Source: Lachnospiraceae bacterium
GTDB taxonomy: Bacteria; Bacillota; Clostridia; Lachnospirales; Lachnospiraceae
Direction: 5' to 3'
Assembly (NCBI GenBank): GCA_023664345.1
Contig: JAMPFQ010000001.1
Location: 50,482 to 114,481, forward strand
Length of the DNA stretch: 64,000 bases
Made by a program: the position numbers and the translations under genes. Position 1 is the stretch's first letter. Each line of letters opens with the position of its first letter. Below, in pieces: positions 1-11,151 of this stretch. A model generated the notes under the pieces. It was not told where the DNA came from, ran no database searches, and was given only the letters and a program-made list of their open reading frames with translations.

Positions 1-447
1 TGTGGCGAGCATCTCACGGGCAAACTGATGGATCACCGCCTGATGAGGGGGCACATAGACGCCGCCGTACTTCTTTGCGCAGGTCAGTCCGAACATGTGG
101 TCGTCCTCATTGATGGTGCCGCCCACCGCGCACAGAGAGTTGTGACAATTGGTCAGCACATAGGGCATGGGAAACTTCTGCAGGCCTGACGCCCTGGCTG
201 TCTGGATGATCCCCACAAAGGTGATGTCATGGCTGGTCAGCTTATCGAATCTGATCTTCAGCTTGTCCATATTCCCGGAAGTGTTATGGCTTTCCAGAAT
301 GCCATAGGCAATGGTCTGCTTTGCCGCTTCCTCTTTCGTGACCTCTTTCCCGGTCTTTGCCCTGACAGCCGCAGCCGCCTCCCCATTATCCGGCACGATC
401 TCCGTACCGTTCACCAGATACGCGCCGCCCTGCATTAATTCTATCAT
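1..447 (-). CDS. Aconitase-family hydratase, N-terminal part (runs off window)
   Basis: The first 149 codons of a minus-strand gene whose 3' part lies left of the window. The translation starts [18 protein letters not shown] and contains [19 protein letters not shown], with a cysteine and histidine arrangement that I associate with clostridial proteins annotated simply as hydratase, of the aconitase/isopropylmalate dehydratase superfamily. The ATG at 447 is preceded by a GAGAGG ribosome binding site. The substrate cannot be deduced. It is the last gene upstream of glgP on this strand, separated by 100 bp. Confidence 0.65.
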   Translation of the reverse strand, partial: MIELMQGGAYLVNGTEIVPDNGEAAAAVRAKTGKEVTKEEAAKQTIAYGILESHNTSGNMDKLKIRFDKLTSHDITFVGIIQTARASGLQKFPMPYVLTNCHNSLCAVGGTINEDDHMFGLTCAKKYGGVYVPPHQAVIHQFAREMLAT

Positions 448-504
448 GTTTTCCTCTCATTCCGCCGCGCAAACGGCATTTTAATCTTTTATCCCATATC
501 AATT

Positions 505-532
505 GCCGCCCCAGGCATATCCCTGAGGCGGC
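505..532 (-). terminator. Weak terminator-like hairpin after glgP
   Basis: A GCCGCC/GGCGGC stem with an internal AGG/CCT pairing lies in the 100 bp between the glgP stop and the hydratase start. The run of T expected after the stem on the minus strand is poor, so the structure may only be a 3' stabilising hairpin. Confidence 0.35.
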
Positions 533-547
533 CATATACATACAGAA

Positions 548-3085
<2,538 letters not shown>

Positions 3086-3125
3086 CGTCGTCTCCTTACT
3101 CCTTTTCCTGATTTCATACTCACCC

Positions 3126-3229
3126 CTGCGGTATCCCGAGGAAGAATCGCCCTGCGATATCCTGGGAAAAAATCGCCTTGCGGCATCCTGGGGAAAAAAT
3201 CGCCCCGCAGTATCCCGGGAAGAATCGCT
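3126..3229. repeat. Four-copy degenerate tandem repeat (25-27 bp units)
   Basis: Units start at 3126, 3152, 3178 and 3205. Each has the pattern yTGCGryATCCyGrGGAArAATCGCC with one-base length changes. The last unit runs into a perfect hairpin, GAAGAATCGC/GCGATTCTTC (3219-3241). The array fills the gap between the end of ileS and the start of glgP. No open frame continues through it, and I see no promoter in it. Confidence 0.8.
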
Positions 3230-3261
3230 ACGCGATTCTTCTAGGAATGATAGTTGCTCTT

Positions 3262-3304
3262 AGGCTGTGTCCAAAGAGGTGTGTTTCACACCCTCTTGCA
3301 GCCT
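3262..3304 (-). terminator. Composite hairpin downstream of ileS
   Basis: An outer stem AGGCTG/CAGCCT encloses AAGAGG/CCTCTT and TGTG/CACA around a TTT loop. It lies 60 bp past the ileS stop on the minus strand. No clear U-tract follows, so intrinsic termination is uncertain. Confidence 0.35.
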
Positions 3305-3363
3305 TAGTGCAACTTCATTCAGGGAATGATACATTCCCTATTATACCAGAATCTGGAATTATT

Positions 3364-6300
3364 TCAAACCTTTTCTACAGCAATGGTCACCGTTTCCCCA
3401 TTTACGTTCCATTCTCGGGAAAATGCATAGTCCACCACACCGTCCGTCAGCGAATCTGCCAGAACCTTATCAGCGATCACCCTGAGATTCCTGTCCGCCA
3501 GGGCTGACAGCATCGCGTTGCCCATCAGGGCTACCCGGATGTGATCCATCACCTTAAAGCCCGCGTCCTTACGCATGGTCTGGATCTTGCTGATGATCTC
3601 GTAGACAAAGCCCTCCTCGATCAGTTCCTCCGTCAGGTTCGTATCCAGCACAACGGTCAGCTTATTGTCCTCCTGGGAAACATATCCCTCTTTCTGCGCC
3701 ATATCGATGAGCAGGTCGTCCTTAGTCAGTTCCACGGCCACGCCGTCCACTTCAAAGGCCAGCTTTCCATTGGCGTTCAGGTCGTCCATGGCGGCGTTCC
3801 CGTCCAGGGAAGCCAGCATCTTCTGGATCCCGCCAAGCTGTTTGCCGTACTTAGGCCCTACCGTGCGAAGCTGGGGCTTGAACGTATAGGAAGTAAATTC
3901 CCTCACGTCCTCCGTAAACACCACTTCTTTCACATTCAGTTCTTCCCGGATGATGTCCGTATAGAACTGATCCAGCGTAAAGTCCGCCTTGATATACATA
4001 CGGCTGATGGGCTGACGGTTCTTGATGGCCGCATCATTACGGCAGGCGCGTCCCATTGCCACCGCCTCCAGCACATCCTCCATGGAATCTTCCAGTTCTT
4101 TGTTGATAAAGCGCTCCTCCACCACGGGGAAATCGCACAGATGGATACTCTCCGGCGCGGAAGCGTCAACGCTGCGCACCAGGTTCTGGTAGATCTCCTC
4201 CGTCATAAAGGGCACCATGGGAGCCGCCGCCTTACAGATGGTCACCAGGGCGGTGTACAGCGTCATGTAGGCGTTGATCTTGTCCTGCTCCATGCCCTTT
4301 GCCCAGAAACGCTCACGGCTGCGGCGCACATACCAGTTGCTCATCTCGTCCACGAAATCCTGCAGAGCCTTGCCCGCCTCAGGGATGCGGTATTTATCCA
4401 GGTTTCTGTCCACCTCGCCCACCACCGTGTTCAGCCGGGAGAGCAGCCATTTATCCATGACGGACAGTTTCTCGTATTCCAGCTGATACTTTGTCGAGTC
4501 AAAACTGTCGATATTGGCATACAGGATAAAGAACGCATAGGTATTCCAGAGCGTGCCCATGAACTTCCTCTGCCCCTCCATCACTGCCTTGCCGGAAAAA
4601 CGCTTGGGCAGCCAGGGCGCCGCGCTGGTGTAGAAATACCACCTGATGGCATCCGCGCCGTAAGTCTTAAGCGCCTCAAAAGGATCCACCGCGTTCCCCT
4701 TGGACTTGCTCATCTTCTGACCGTTCTCGTCCAACACCAGCCCCATGACGATCACATTCTCATAGGGTGACTTGTTGAACAACAGCGTGGACTCCGCCAG
4801 CAGGGAATAGAACCATCCCCTGGTCTGATCCACCGCCTCGGAGATGAACTGGGCGGGGAACTGCTGTTCAAAGAGTTCCTTATTTTCAAAGGGATAATGA
4901 TGCTGCGCAAAAGGCATTGCCCCGGAGTCAAACCAGCAGTCGATCACCTCAGGCACACGCTTCATTGCCTTGCCGCACTCAGGGCAGGGGATGGTGATAG
5001 CGTCGATATAAGGCCTGTGAAGCTCCACCGTCTTCGCTTCCTCGTTGCCGCTGAGCCGGTACAGTTCCTCCCTGCTCCCCACGGAATGCATATGCCCGCA
5101 CTCACACTCCCAGATATTTAAAGGTGTGCCCCAGTAGCGGTTCCGGGAAACAGCCCAGTCCTGGATATTCTCCAGCCAGTTGCCGAAACGGCCCTCACCG
5201 ATGGACTGGGGGATCCAGTTGATGGTATTGTTGTTCCGCACCAGGTCATCCTTCACCGCCGTCATCTTGATGAACCAGGATTCTCTCGCATAATACAGAA
5301 GCGGCGTGTCACATCTCCAGCAGAAAGGATAGTCATGTTCAAACTTCGGCGCATCGTACAGCTTTCCCTCTGCGTCCAAGTCCTTCAGGATCTGCGGGTC
5401 GGCGTCCTTCACAAACTTGCCCGCATAGGGCGTATCCTCCGTCATATTTCCCTTACCGTCCACAAACTGTACGAAAGGCAGGTCATACTTTCTGCCCACA
5501 TTGGCATCGTCCTCACCGAACGCCGGGGCAATATGCACGATACCCGTGCCGTCGGTCATTGTGACATAAGTGTCACAAGTTACAAAAAATCCTTTCTTCC
5601 TCTGTTTTGCGGCCGCTTCCCCGGCACAGGCAAAGAGAGGCTCATATTCCTTATATTCCAGATCCTTTCCCGTATAGGTCTCCAACACCTCATAAGCGGG
5701 CTCGTTTTCCTTTGCCAGGCTTCCCAGCACTTTGTCCAGAAGTTCCTGGGCCATATAATAGGTTCTGCCGTCCGCTGCTTTCACTTTACAGTAGGTGTCC
5801 TCAGGATTCACGCAGAGGGCCACATTGGAGGGCAGGGTCCAGGGAGTCGTGGTCCATGCCAGGAAATAAGCATCCTCACCCACACATTTAAAACGGACGA
5901 TGGCGGAACGCTCCTTTACCGCCTTATATCCCTGTGCCACCTCATGGCTGGACAGGGGCGTACCGCAGCGGGGGCAGTAGGGAACGATCTTGAAGCCCTT
6001 GTACAACAGCCCCTTGTCCCAGATGGTCCTAAGCGCCCACCACTCGGACTCGATGAAATCATCATCATAGGTAACGTAAGGGTCGTCCATATCCGCCCAG
6101 AAGCCCACGGTATTGGAGAAATCCTCCCACATGCCCTTGTATTTCCAGACGCTCTCCTTGCACTGGTCGATAAAGGGGGCGAGGCCGTACTCCTCGATCT
6201 GCTCCTTGCCGTCCAGCCCCAGCTTCTTCTCCACTTCCAGTTCCACAGGCAGTCCGTGGGTATCCCATCCCGCCTTTCTGGGCACCATATAGCCTTTCAT

Positions 6301-6519
6301 GGTGCGGTATCTGGGGATCATGTCCTTGATGGTACGGGTCTCCACATGGCCGATGTGGGGCATCCCATTGGCGGTAGGCGGCCCGTCGTAAAAGGTATAG
6401 ACAGGGCCTTCTTTCCTGCTGTCAATGCTCTTCTGGAAAATATGAGCATCCGCCCAGAATTTCTCAATCGCTTTTTCCCTTTCCACAAAGTTTAGATTAC
6501 TGTCAACCTGTTTGTACAT
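3364..6519 (-). CDS. ileS: Isoleucyl-tRNA synthetase (long, eukaryote-like class)
   Basis: The 1051-aa class I synthetase charges tRNA-Ile. The HIGH motif is at residues 55-58 (PHIGH) and KMSKS at about 602-606. The central editing domain includes AWTTTPWTLPSN. Several CxxC pairs (CPRC, CWRC, CECGH, CPECGK) suggest structural zinc. The length of about 1050 aa with a long C-terminal anticodon-binding part is that of the type 2 bacterial/eukaryote-like IleRS, which is often mupirocin tolerant. Transcription is governed by the T-box leader just upstream, whose specifier reads ATC. It is a single-gene unit. Confidence 0.97.
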   Translation of the reverse strand: MYKQVDSNLNFVEREKAIEKFWADAHIFQKSIDSRKEGPVYTFYDGPPTANGMPHIGHVETRTIKDMIPRYRTMKGYMVPRKAGWDTHGLPVELEVEKKLGLDGKEQIEEYGLAPFIDQCKESVWKYKGMWEDFSNTVGFWADMDDPYVTYDDDFIESEWWALRTIWDKGLLYKGFKIVPYCPRCGTPLSSHEVAQGYKAVKERSAIVRFKCVGEDAYFLAWTTTPWTLPSNVALCVNPEDTYCKVKAADGRTYYMAQELLDKVLGSLAKENEPAYEVLETYTGKDLEYKEYEPLFACAGEAAAKQRKKGFFVTCDTYVTMTDGTGIVHIAPAFGEDDANVGRKYDLPFVQFVDGKGNMTEDTPYAGKFVKDADPQILKDLDAEGKLYDAPKFEHDYPFCWRCDTPLLYYARESWFIKMTAVKDDLVRNNNTINWIPQSIGEGRFGNWLENIQDWAVSRNRYWGTPLNIWECECGHMHSVGSREELYRLSGNEEAKTVELHRPYIDAITIPCPECGKAMKRVPEVIDCWFDSGAMPFAQHHYPFENKELFEQQFPAQFISEAVDQTRGWFYSLLAESTLLFNKSPYENVIVMGLVLDENGQKMSKSKGNAVDPFEALKTYGADAIRWYFYTSAAPWLPKRFSGKAVMEGQRKFMGTLWNTYAFFILYANIDSFDSTKYQLEYEKLSVMDKWLLSRLNTVVGEVDRNLDKYRIPEAGKALQDFVDEMSNWYVRRSRERFWAKGMEQDKINAYMTLYTALVTICKAAAPMVPFMTEEIYQNLVRSVDASAPESIHLCDFPVVEERFINKELEDSMEDVLEAVAMGRACRNDAAIKNRQPISRMYIKADFTLDQFYTDIIREELNVKEVVFTEDVREFTSYTFKPQLRTVGPKYGKQLGGIQKMLASLDGNAAMDDLNANGKLAFEVDGVAVELTKDDLLIDMAQKEGYVSQEDNKLTVVLDTNLTEELIEEGFVYEIISKIQTMRKDAGFKVMDHIRVALMGNAMLSALADRNLRVIADKVLADSLTDGVVDYAFSREWNVNGETVTIAVEKV

Positions 6520-6544
6520 TTCCGTTATCCCTTTCTTCAGATTA

Positions 6545-6841
6545 ATAAAACCCCGTCCTGTAAAAGGACGAGGTCCATGACTCCGTTACCACCTGTTACA
6601 TCATACGATCCTGTTGAAAGCCGCCTCGCGCATACTCTCATGAGAATGATATGGTATCCCTTAACGCGGGAATATCGTTCAGGACTACCGGGACTGACCC
6701 TGGGGACTGTTCCTTTGGCCCTGACTGCTCGGAAGTGATCTTCACCGAATCCTTACTCGCACCGGTCTCCCACCCCCGCCGGCTCGCTTTGCCTTTCCGG
6801 ATATGGCTACTCTCTTCGTCGTCGCATTTCCTATTTTCATA
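6545..6841 (-). ncRNA. T-box leader (Ile specifier) upstream of ileS
   Basis: Read on the minus strand, the leader carries the distal-loop element GGTGCGAG, a specifier loop with GAAG then ATC (6737-6739, isoleucine codon), the conserved T-box core AGGTGGTAACGG around 6583-6594, and then the terminator stem CCTCGTCC/GGACGGGG at 6551-6573 followed by TTTTATTA. This is the standard architecture of a tRNA-sensing antitermination riboswitch. Uncharged tRNA-Ile should let transcription continue into ileS. Confidence 0.93.
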
Positions 6842-6847
6842 TGAGGT

Positions 6848-6877
6848 ATTATAATATCCGACATTTTCACTTGTCAA
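6848..6877 (-). promoter_or_regulatory. Sigma-A promoter of T-box-ileS
   Basis: A perfect TTGACA (6872-6877) and a perfect TATAAT (6848-6853) are separated by 18 bp on the minus strand. The -35 box begins 4 bp from the stop codon of the upstream GGDEF gene, so ileS has an independent start. Confidence 0.85.
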
Positions 6878-6880
6878 GTA

Positions 6881-8725
6881 CTAAGTTGACTCTCTGATCA
6901 GCACCGCGTTTATGATCCGGCACATATTCTCAAACAACTGCATCGCCAGCTTCGGGAAAGAATTCCTGTTCACGCAGGCCTCCAATATGACCATCCCGCA
7001 CACTTCCCCGTCTCTGTCCCGCAGCAGGAACTGCATGCAGCTGAGCACTCCCTGTTTCTGCAGGGCACTGAAAACGCGGCTCTGGGAATACTCCATAAAA
7101 TTCGTGTTGGTACAGATCATCAGATCATCCTTGAACAGACTGAGATAATCCGCGTCCTCAAAAGCCTGCTGTTCATCCTGTTCCCAGACAAAATCTTTCG
7201 GATACTGCCCCACGATCTTCCTGTCTTTTCCCCAGAATATCACAATCCTGTCAGTCATGATCGTGTGCACCATCAACTCCAGGAGTTCCGGCATGCACCT
7301 GCTTCCGTTCAATACCATATCCGCCAGGTATCTGTTGATCTGACCCATGTCTTTCTCGGAAAAGAAGCTGTCCCTGATCTCCGTCATGTCGGAAGAAACA
7401 TCCGTCATATGGAACTTCCCATGCTTTTGCACATCATAGATGACAAAACGATTCCTGCCTTTCTGCTTTGCTATATACAGCGCCTTGTCCGCGATACGGA
7501 ACAACTCGTTATAATCGTTGGAATCCACACCACACTGAGCGGCGCCGATAGAGCAGGACAGCCTGTTCTCACCCACGCGTTCCAGAAACAGCATACCGAT
7601 ATTCGTCCTGATGCCCCGCAGATAACTTCGAAGCCCTGCTTCATCCCCGTAATCTTTCAGTATGATCAGGAATTCATCTCCGCCGATCCGTCCTACCATG
7701 CCGTTGCCGCCTACCACTTTTTTCATCACATCGGACGAGGCTCTGATGACCTCATCGCCAAACAGGTGGCCGTAGGTATCATTGACATTTTTAAAATAAT
7801 CCAGGTCCACAATGGCGACCGCCGCCTGATTGCCCGGTCTCACATTTTTCAGCGCATATTCCGTTATGGACTTTTTATTTAAAGTCTTGGTCAGGGAATC
7901 CACAAAAGTCCCCTCCAGATAATCGTCCGTCTCCTCATGGGTCTTGATATTGAACACGGACCATACTCCCAATACTACTTTCTTCTCCTGATATTCCCGC
8001 GGGACCATATGTACCCTGTATCCGTCCATATTGTCGCCGTAGGAAAGGATCTTGCCGGAAAACAGGAAAGACTGCTCACTGTTTGCCCTGGCCAGCGTGT
8101 CACAGAAACTCTCAAAGACGGCCACATCCTTATCCGCCACATATTTCTGCTCCACGATCTGACGCCGCCACTCCTGGAGCGGCTGATCGCAGATATCCAC
8201 CATCTGGCTGTAATCCATCCAGAACAGATGGAACCTGTCGTCCTCAGGCGAGTAGAGGAAATACGCCTTGCCATTGAGAGTCAGGAAATCCTCGAACAGA
8301 GCCAGCCGCTTTTTCAGTTCCGCCATCTTCTTCTCGTTGCCGCTGATGTTCCTCAACTCCAGATAGATAAAATCTTCACCCTCATATTTGCGCAGGATCA
8401 CAAAGCACTTCTCGTACTCACCCTGCTGATTCTGCAATTGGATGCACTCGTCAAGTTCTTCATCGGGACGCAGTTTGATACACTTCTCCACCGCGGCCTG
8501 CAGCCGTTCCAGATCGTCCTCCCTGACGATCTTATACAACGAAACAAACTGGCGCTCGCCCAAAAAGCGGAACATGAGACTGTTTGCCTCATGCACAGTT
8601 AAAGAAAAGGTAAATTTCGCCGCGGGATACATTGACGCATTCACATTCAATCCATTCACGTTCTGTCCAGCCTCCACTTTTGAGTCTACTTTTCCATCTA
8701 CATATAGCTTATCAAAAAATGTCAA
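6881..8725 (-). CDS. GGDEF-domain protein, probable diguanylate cyclase
   Basis: The 614-aa protein makes cyclic-di-GMP if active. An intact GGDEF (GRIGGDEFLIIL) is at about residues 348-352, inside a full GGDEF domain (about 275-435) with DLDYFKNVND and the Mg-binding DxD-like region. The N-terminal part (about 30-270) looks like one or two PAS-like sensor segments. The C-terminal 180 residues have a GAF-like look. No transmembrane helix is visible, so it should be cytosolic. I see no RxxD inhibitory site five residues before GGDEF. The longest frame begins with TTG at 8725 without a good ribosome binding site, so the true start could be up to about 30 codons further in. Confidence 0.85.
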   Translation of the reverse strand: MTFFDKLYVDGKVDSKVEAGQNVNGLNVNASMYPAAKFTFSLTVHEANSLMFRFLGERQFVSLYKIVREDDLERLQAAVEKCIKLRPDEELDECIQLQNQQGEYEKCFVILRKYEGEDFIYLELRNISGNEKKMAELKKRLALFEDFLTLNGKAYFLYSPEDDRFHLFWMDYSQMVDICDQPLQEWRRQIVEQKYVADKDVAVFESFCDTLARANSEQSFLFSGKILSYGDNMDGYRVHMVPREYQEKKVVLGVWSVFNIKTHEETDDYLEGTFVDSLTKTLNKKSITEYALKNVRPGNQAAVAIVDLDYFKNVNDTYGHLFGDEVIRASSDVMKKVVGGNGMVGRIGGDEFLIILKDYGDEAGLRSYLRGIRTNIGMLFLERVGENRLSCSIGAAQCGVDSNDYNELFRIADKALYIAKQKGRNRFVIYDVQKHGKFHMTDVSSDMTEIRDSFFSEKDMGQINRYLADMVLNGSRCMPELLELMVHTIMTDRIVIFWGKDRKIVGQYPKDFVWEQDEQQAFEDADYLSLFKDDLMICTNTNFMEYSQSRVFSALQKQGVLSCMQFLLRDRDGEVCGMVILEACVNRNSFPKLAMQLFENMCRIINAVLIREST

Positions 8726-8778
8726 AAAAGTAAAGGACAGTTGCTAAAAAAGACAGACGATAAAAAGGACAGACAGAG

Positions 8779-9324
8779 CTACTGCTCCATCTGCCTTCCC
8801 AAAAATCCCGCCGCGGAGAGCAGCAGTTTCTGCTCCACCTCACCCATACGGCTCTTATTGTCATTCTGCAGGAGCACCACGCTTCCGATCACATCGCCTT
8901 CGCAAAGGATCGGCGTAATGGCCTCATGCTGGTAATCGCTGGATGCCTCCTCGCAGATGGTGATAAAGTTCCTGTCTCCCTTGGTTGCCATGAGTGTTTC
9001 CCGGTTGTGTATCTTTTCATCCATCTGCTTGCTCACGGACTTGTTCACCATCTGCTTATAGCCGCCTGCCGCCGCGATGAACTGATCCCTGTCCGCGATC
9101 AGCGCCGCATGGCCGGACACCTGCGCCAGGCTTTCCGCATACTGCTTCGCGAACGTGGTCATCTCGCCGATGGGAGAATATTTTTTCAGGATGACCTGTC
9201 CCTCCTTGTCTGTGTAGATCTCAAGGGGATCTGATTCCCTGATGTGCAAAGTCCGGCGGATCTCCTTGGGAATCACGATCCTTCCCAGGTCATCTATCCT
9301 TCTCACAATTCCTGTTGCTTTCAT
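8779..9324 (-). CDS. spoVT: Stage V sporulation transcription factor SpoVT
   Basis: The product (181 aa) has an AbrB-type swapped-hairpin DNA-binding domain at residues 1-50 (MKATGIVRRIDDLGRIVIPK) followed by a GAF-like domain of about 120 residues, the arrangement of SpoVT, which modulates sigma-G gene expression in the forespore. The ATG at 9324 is preceded by GGAGGAG. The longer frame (to 9360) would start inside the promoter. The gene is short and monocistronic, next to the GGDEF gene on the same strand. Confidence 0.92.
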   Translation of the reverse strand: MKATGIVRRIDDLGRIVIPKEIRRTLHIRESDPLEIYTDKEGQVILKKYSPIGEMTTFAKQYAESLAQVSGHAALIADRDQFIAAAGGYKQMVNKSVSKQMDEKIHNRETLMATKGDRNFITICEEASSDYQHEAITPILCEGDVIGSVVLLQNDNKSRMGEVEQKLLLSAAGFLGRQMEQ

Positions 9325-9349
9325 AAAATCTCCTCCATTTGCAAATCTT

Positions 9350-9379
9350 AATATACTCATAAGTTCCTCAAAACATCAA
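9350..9379 (-). promoter_or_regulatory. Promoter of spoVT
   Basis: TTGATG (9374-9379) and TATATT (9350-9355) are spaced by 18 bp on the minus strand, putting the start site about 20 nt upstream of the spoVT ATG. A sporulation sigma factor could also read this region, but I cannot assign one. Confidence 0.5.
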
Positions 9380-9452
9380 GGCACTGCTAGTATTTGTAAA
9401 TGAGAGACTTTTATACCTGGATCGTCTGTTTCCGGATCTCATCAAAAAGAAC

Positions 9453-9481
9453 TTTCCAAAAAACCCGCTATATGCTATATT
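9453..9481 (+). promoter_or_regulatory. Promoter of the GT39-like gene
   Basis: TTTCCA (9453-9458), a 17-bp spacer and TATATT (9476-9481) preceded by TGC form an extended -10 promoter. It implies a transcript start near 9488, which argues against the ATG at 9484 and for the one at 9553. Confidence 0.55.
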
Positions 9482-9552
9482 AGGTGAAGATCCGTATGAT
9501 TCAGCCGGGACGCCCGCTCTTGATACAGGAGCCTCCCAAGAAAGAAGAGACG

Positions 9553-11151
9553 ATGACAGAGAAAAGATTCAAAAAAATTTCCTTAAGCCGCTTGCTTCCC
9601 ATCCTCATATTATTACTGGGCGCATGCCTTCGGCTGTTCCGCCTTGGCAGCGTTCCCGGCGGAATGCATCAGGATGAGAGTTTTGTGACGTGGAATGCCT
9701 TTGGCATACTGCACGAGGGCATGGATTCCGCGGGACACCGCTTTCCGGTCTACATGGCAGACTGGGGGGATGGCCACAGCGCCCTGTATGTCTGGCTGCT
9801 GATGCCCTTGCTGGCGCTGAACGGAGGCCATTTCTCTCCTTTTCTCAGCAGGCTGCCCCAGGCGGTCGTCTCTGTTTGTACCCTGTGGTCAGTATACTGT
9901 CTGATCAAATGCCTTTTTCACAGAAAGCTGGCGCTGTGGAGCCTTTTCCTGCTGGCCATATGCCCCTGGCATATCATGATGTCCCGGTGGGGGCTGGACG
10001 CGAACCTGGCTCCCGGCTTCCTGATATTTGGACTGACTTTCTTTGTGAAAGGACTGGAGCAAAAGAAATATCTCCTTCTATCCGGCCTGTTCTACGGGGC
10101 AAGCCTGTATTGTTATGCCGTGATCTGGCCTGCGGTGCCGTTCATGCTGCTTTTACAGATTGTTTACTGCCTGGCCCACAAGAAACTGCGCATCGACAGA
10201 TGGAGCCTTGGAGCCTCTTTGATCCTTTTCATCATGGCGGTCCCTCTCCTTTTGTTCCTTCTGGTCAATTCGGAAGTGATCCCCCAGATCACTCTTCCTT
10301 TTATGACGATCCCGCGCATGGGCAGCTATCGGGGTTCCGAGATCGCGCTGACCCCTTCCGGCATGTGGAGCAACCTGCGCACCGCCCTGTCGCTTTTATG
10401 GCATCAGAGCAACGGAAGCGCTTTTGATATCCTTCTTCCCTGGGGGCTTTTCTATGACATTGGCAGGGTCTTTATCGTGATCGGAACAATTGCCCTCCTG
10501 CTGCGCCTGCTTCGCAGCTTCCGTGAAAGGAAGTTCTGTCCTGAGTATTTTTTGTTTGTACCATTATTGGGGGGGGCGCTTACCTGTCTGTTGGTGACTG
10601 CCATCCTGCACCAGATCAACGCCCTCTATATCCCCCTTGTGCTCAGCGAAGCATATGGCGTATGGACGGTAACAGAATGGATCATGCGCAAGCGTGACCG
10701 ACTCGCAGAGTGGATCTGCCGCGGCATCGTTGTTATCTACCTGCTCTGCCTGGTCTTGTTCCAAAGGGACTATTATGGGGATTACCGCACTCTTGTGAGC
10801 GCCTGGTTCGGGGAGGGTGTGGAAGACTGCGTTGGATATGCCATGGATCAATGCTCCGCCGAGCATATCGATACCATTGTCGCAGAAAAGGGAACGCAGT
10901 GGCCCCGGCTGCTTTTGTACACAGAGACACTGCCCTCCCAATATCTTTCCACGGTGATACATGATACCCCGCCCACTCCCGCCTGTTTTACCACTGACAG
11001 CGGCATCTGCATCCATGTAGGCATCGACTATGACAACATCGACCGCGAAAGCATCTATATCATTTACTTTATCGATGTGTCCGCTTTTGAAAACGACTTT
11101 ACCCTGACACAGTTCCACGACTGGTATGTAGCCGTACCGAAAAGGGATTGA
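9553..11151 (+). CDS. Integral membrane glycosyltransferase, GT39/ArnT-like
   Basis: This 532-aa protein has about ten to eleven hydrophobic segments. The first helix is followed by the loop GGMHQDESF. An acidic pair in the first extracytoplasmic loop is the catalytic feature of polyprenyl-phosphate-dependent GT-C transferases of the ArnT/PMT type. It probably transfers a sugar from a lipid carrier to a surface acceptor, which is unknown. ATG 9553 was chosen because the promoter lies just upstream of the earlier ATG. A run of eight G (10569-10576) lies in frame at a Leu-Gly-Gly-Ala stretch and is a possible slippage site. It converges on kdgK with no gap between the stop codons. Confidence 0.75.
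   Translation: MTEKRFKKISLSRLLPILILLLGACLRLFRLGSVPGGMHQDESFVTWNAFGILHEGMDSAGHRFPVYMADWGDGHSALYVWLLMPLLALNGGHFSPFLSRLPQAVVSVCTLWSVYCLIKCLFHRKLALWSLFLLAICPWHIMMSRWGLDANLAPGFLIFGLTFFVKGLEQKKYLLLSGLFYGASLYCYAVIWPAVPFMLLLQIVYCLAHKKLRIDRWSLGASLILFIMAVPLLLFLLVNSEVIPQITLPFMTIPRMGSYRGSEIALTPSGMWSNLRTALSLLWHQSNGSAFDILLPWGLFYDIGRVFIVIGTIALLLRLLRSFRERKFCPEYFLFVPLLGGALTCLLVTAILHQINALYIPLVLSEAYGVWTVTEWIMRKRDRLAEWICRGIVVIYLLCLVLFQRDYYGDYRTLVSAWFGEGVEDCVGYAMDQCSAEHIDTIVAEKGTQWPRLLLYTETLPSQYLSTVIHDTPPTPACFTTDSGICIHVGIDYDNIDRESIYIIYFIDVSAFENDFTLTQFHDWYVAVPKRD
10569..10576 (+). repeat. G8 homopolymer inside the GT39-like gene
   Basis: Eight consecutive G in the coding strand encode part of LLGGALT. The gene is in frame at this length. 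Loss or gain of one base would truncate the protein about two thirds of the way through. Confidence 0.9.
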
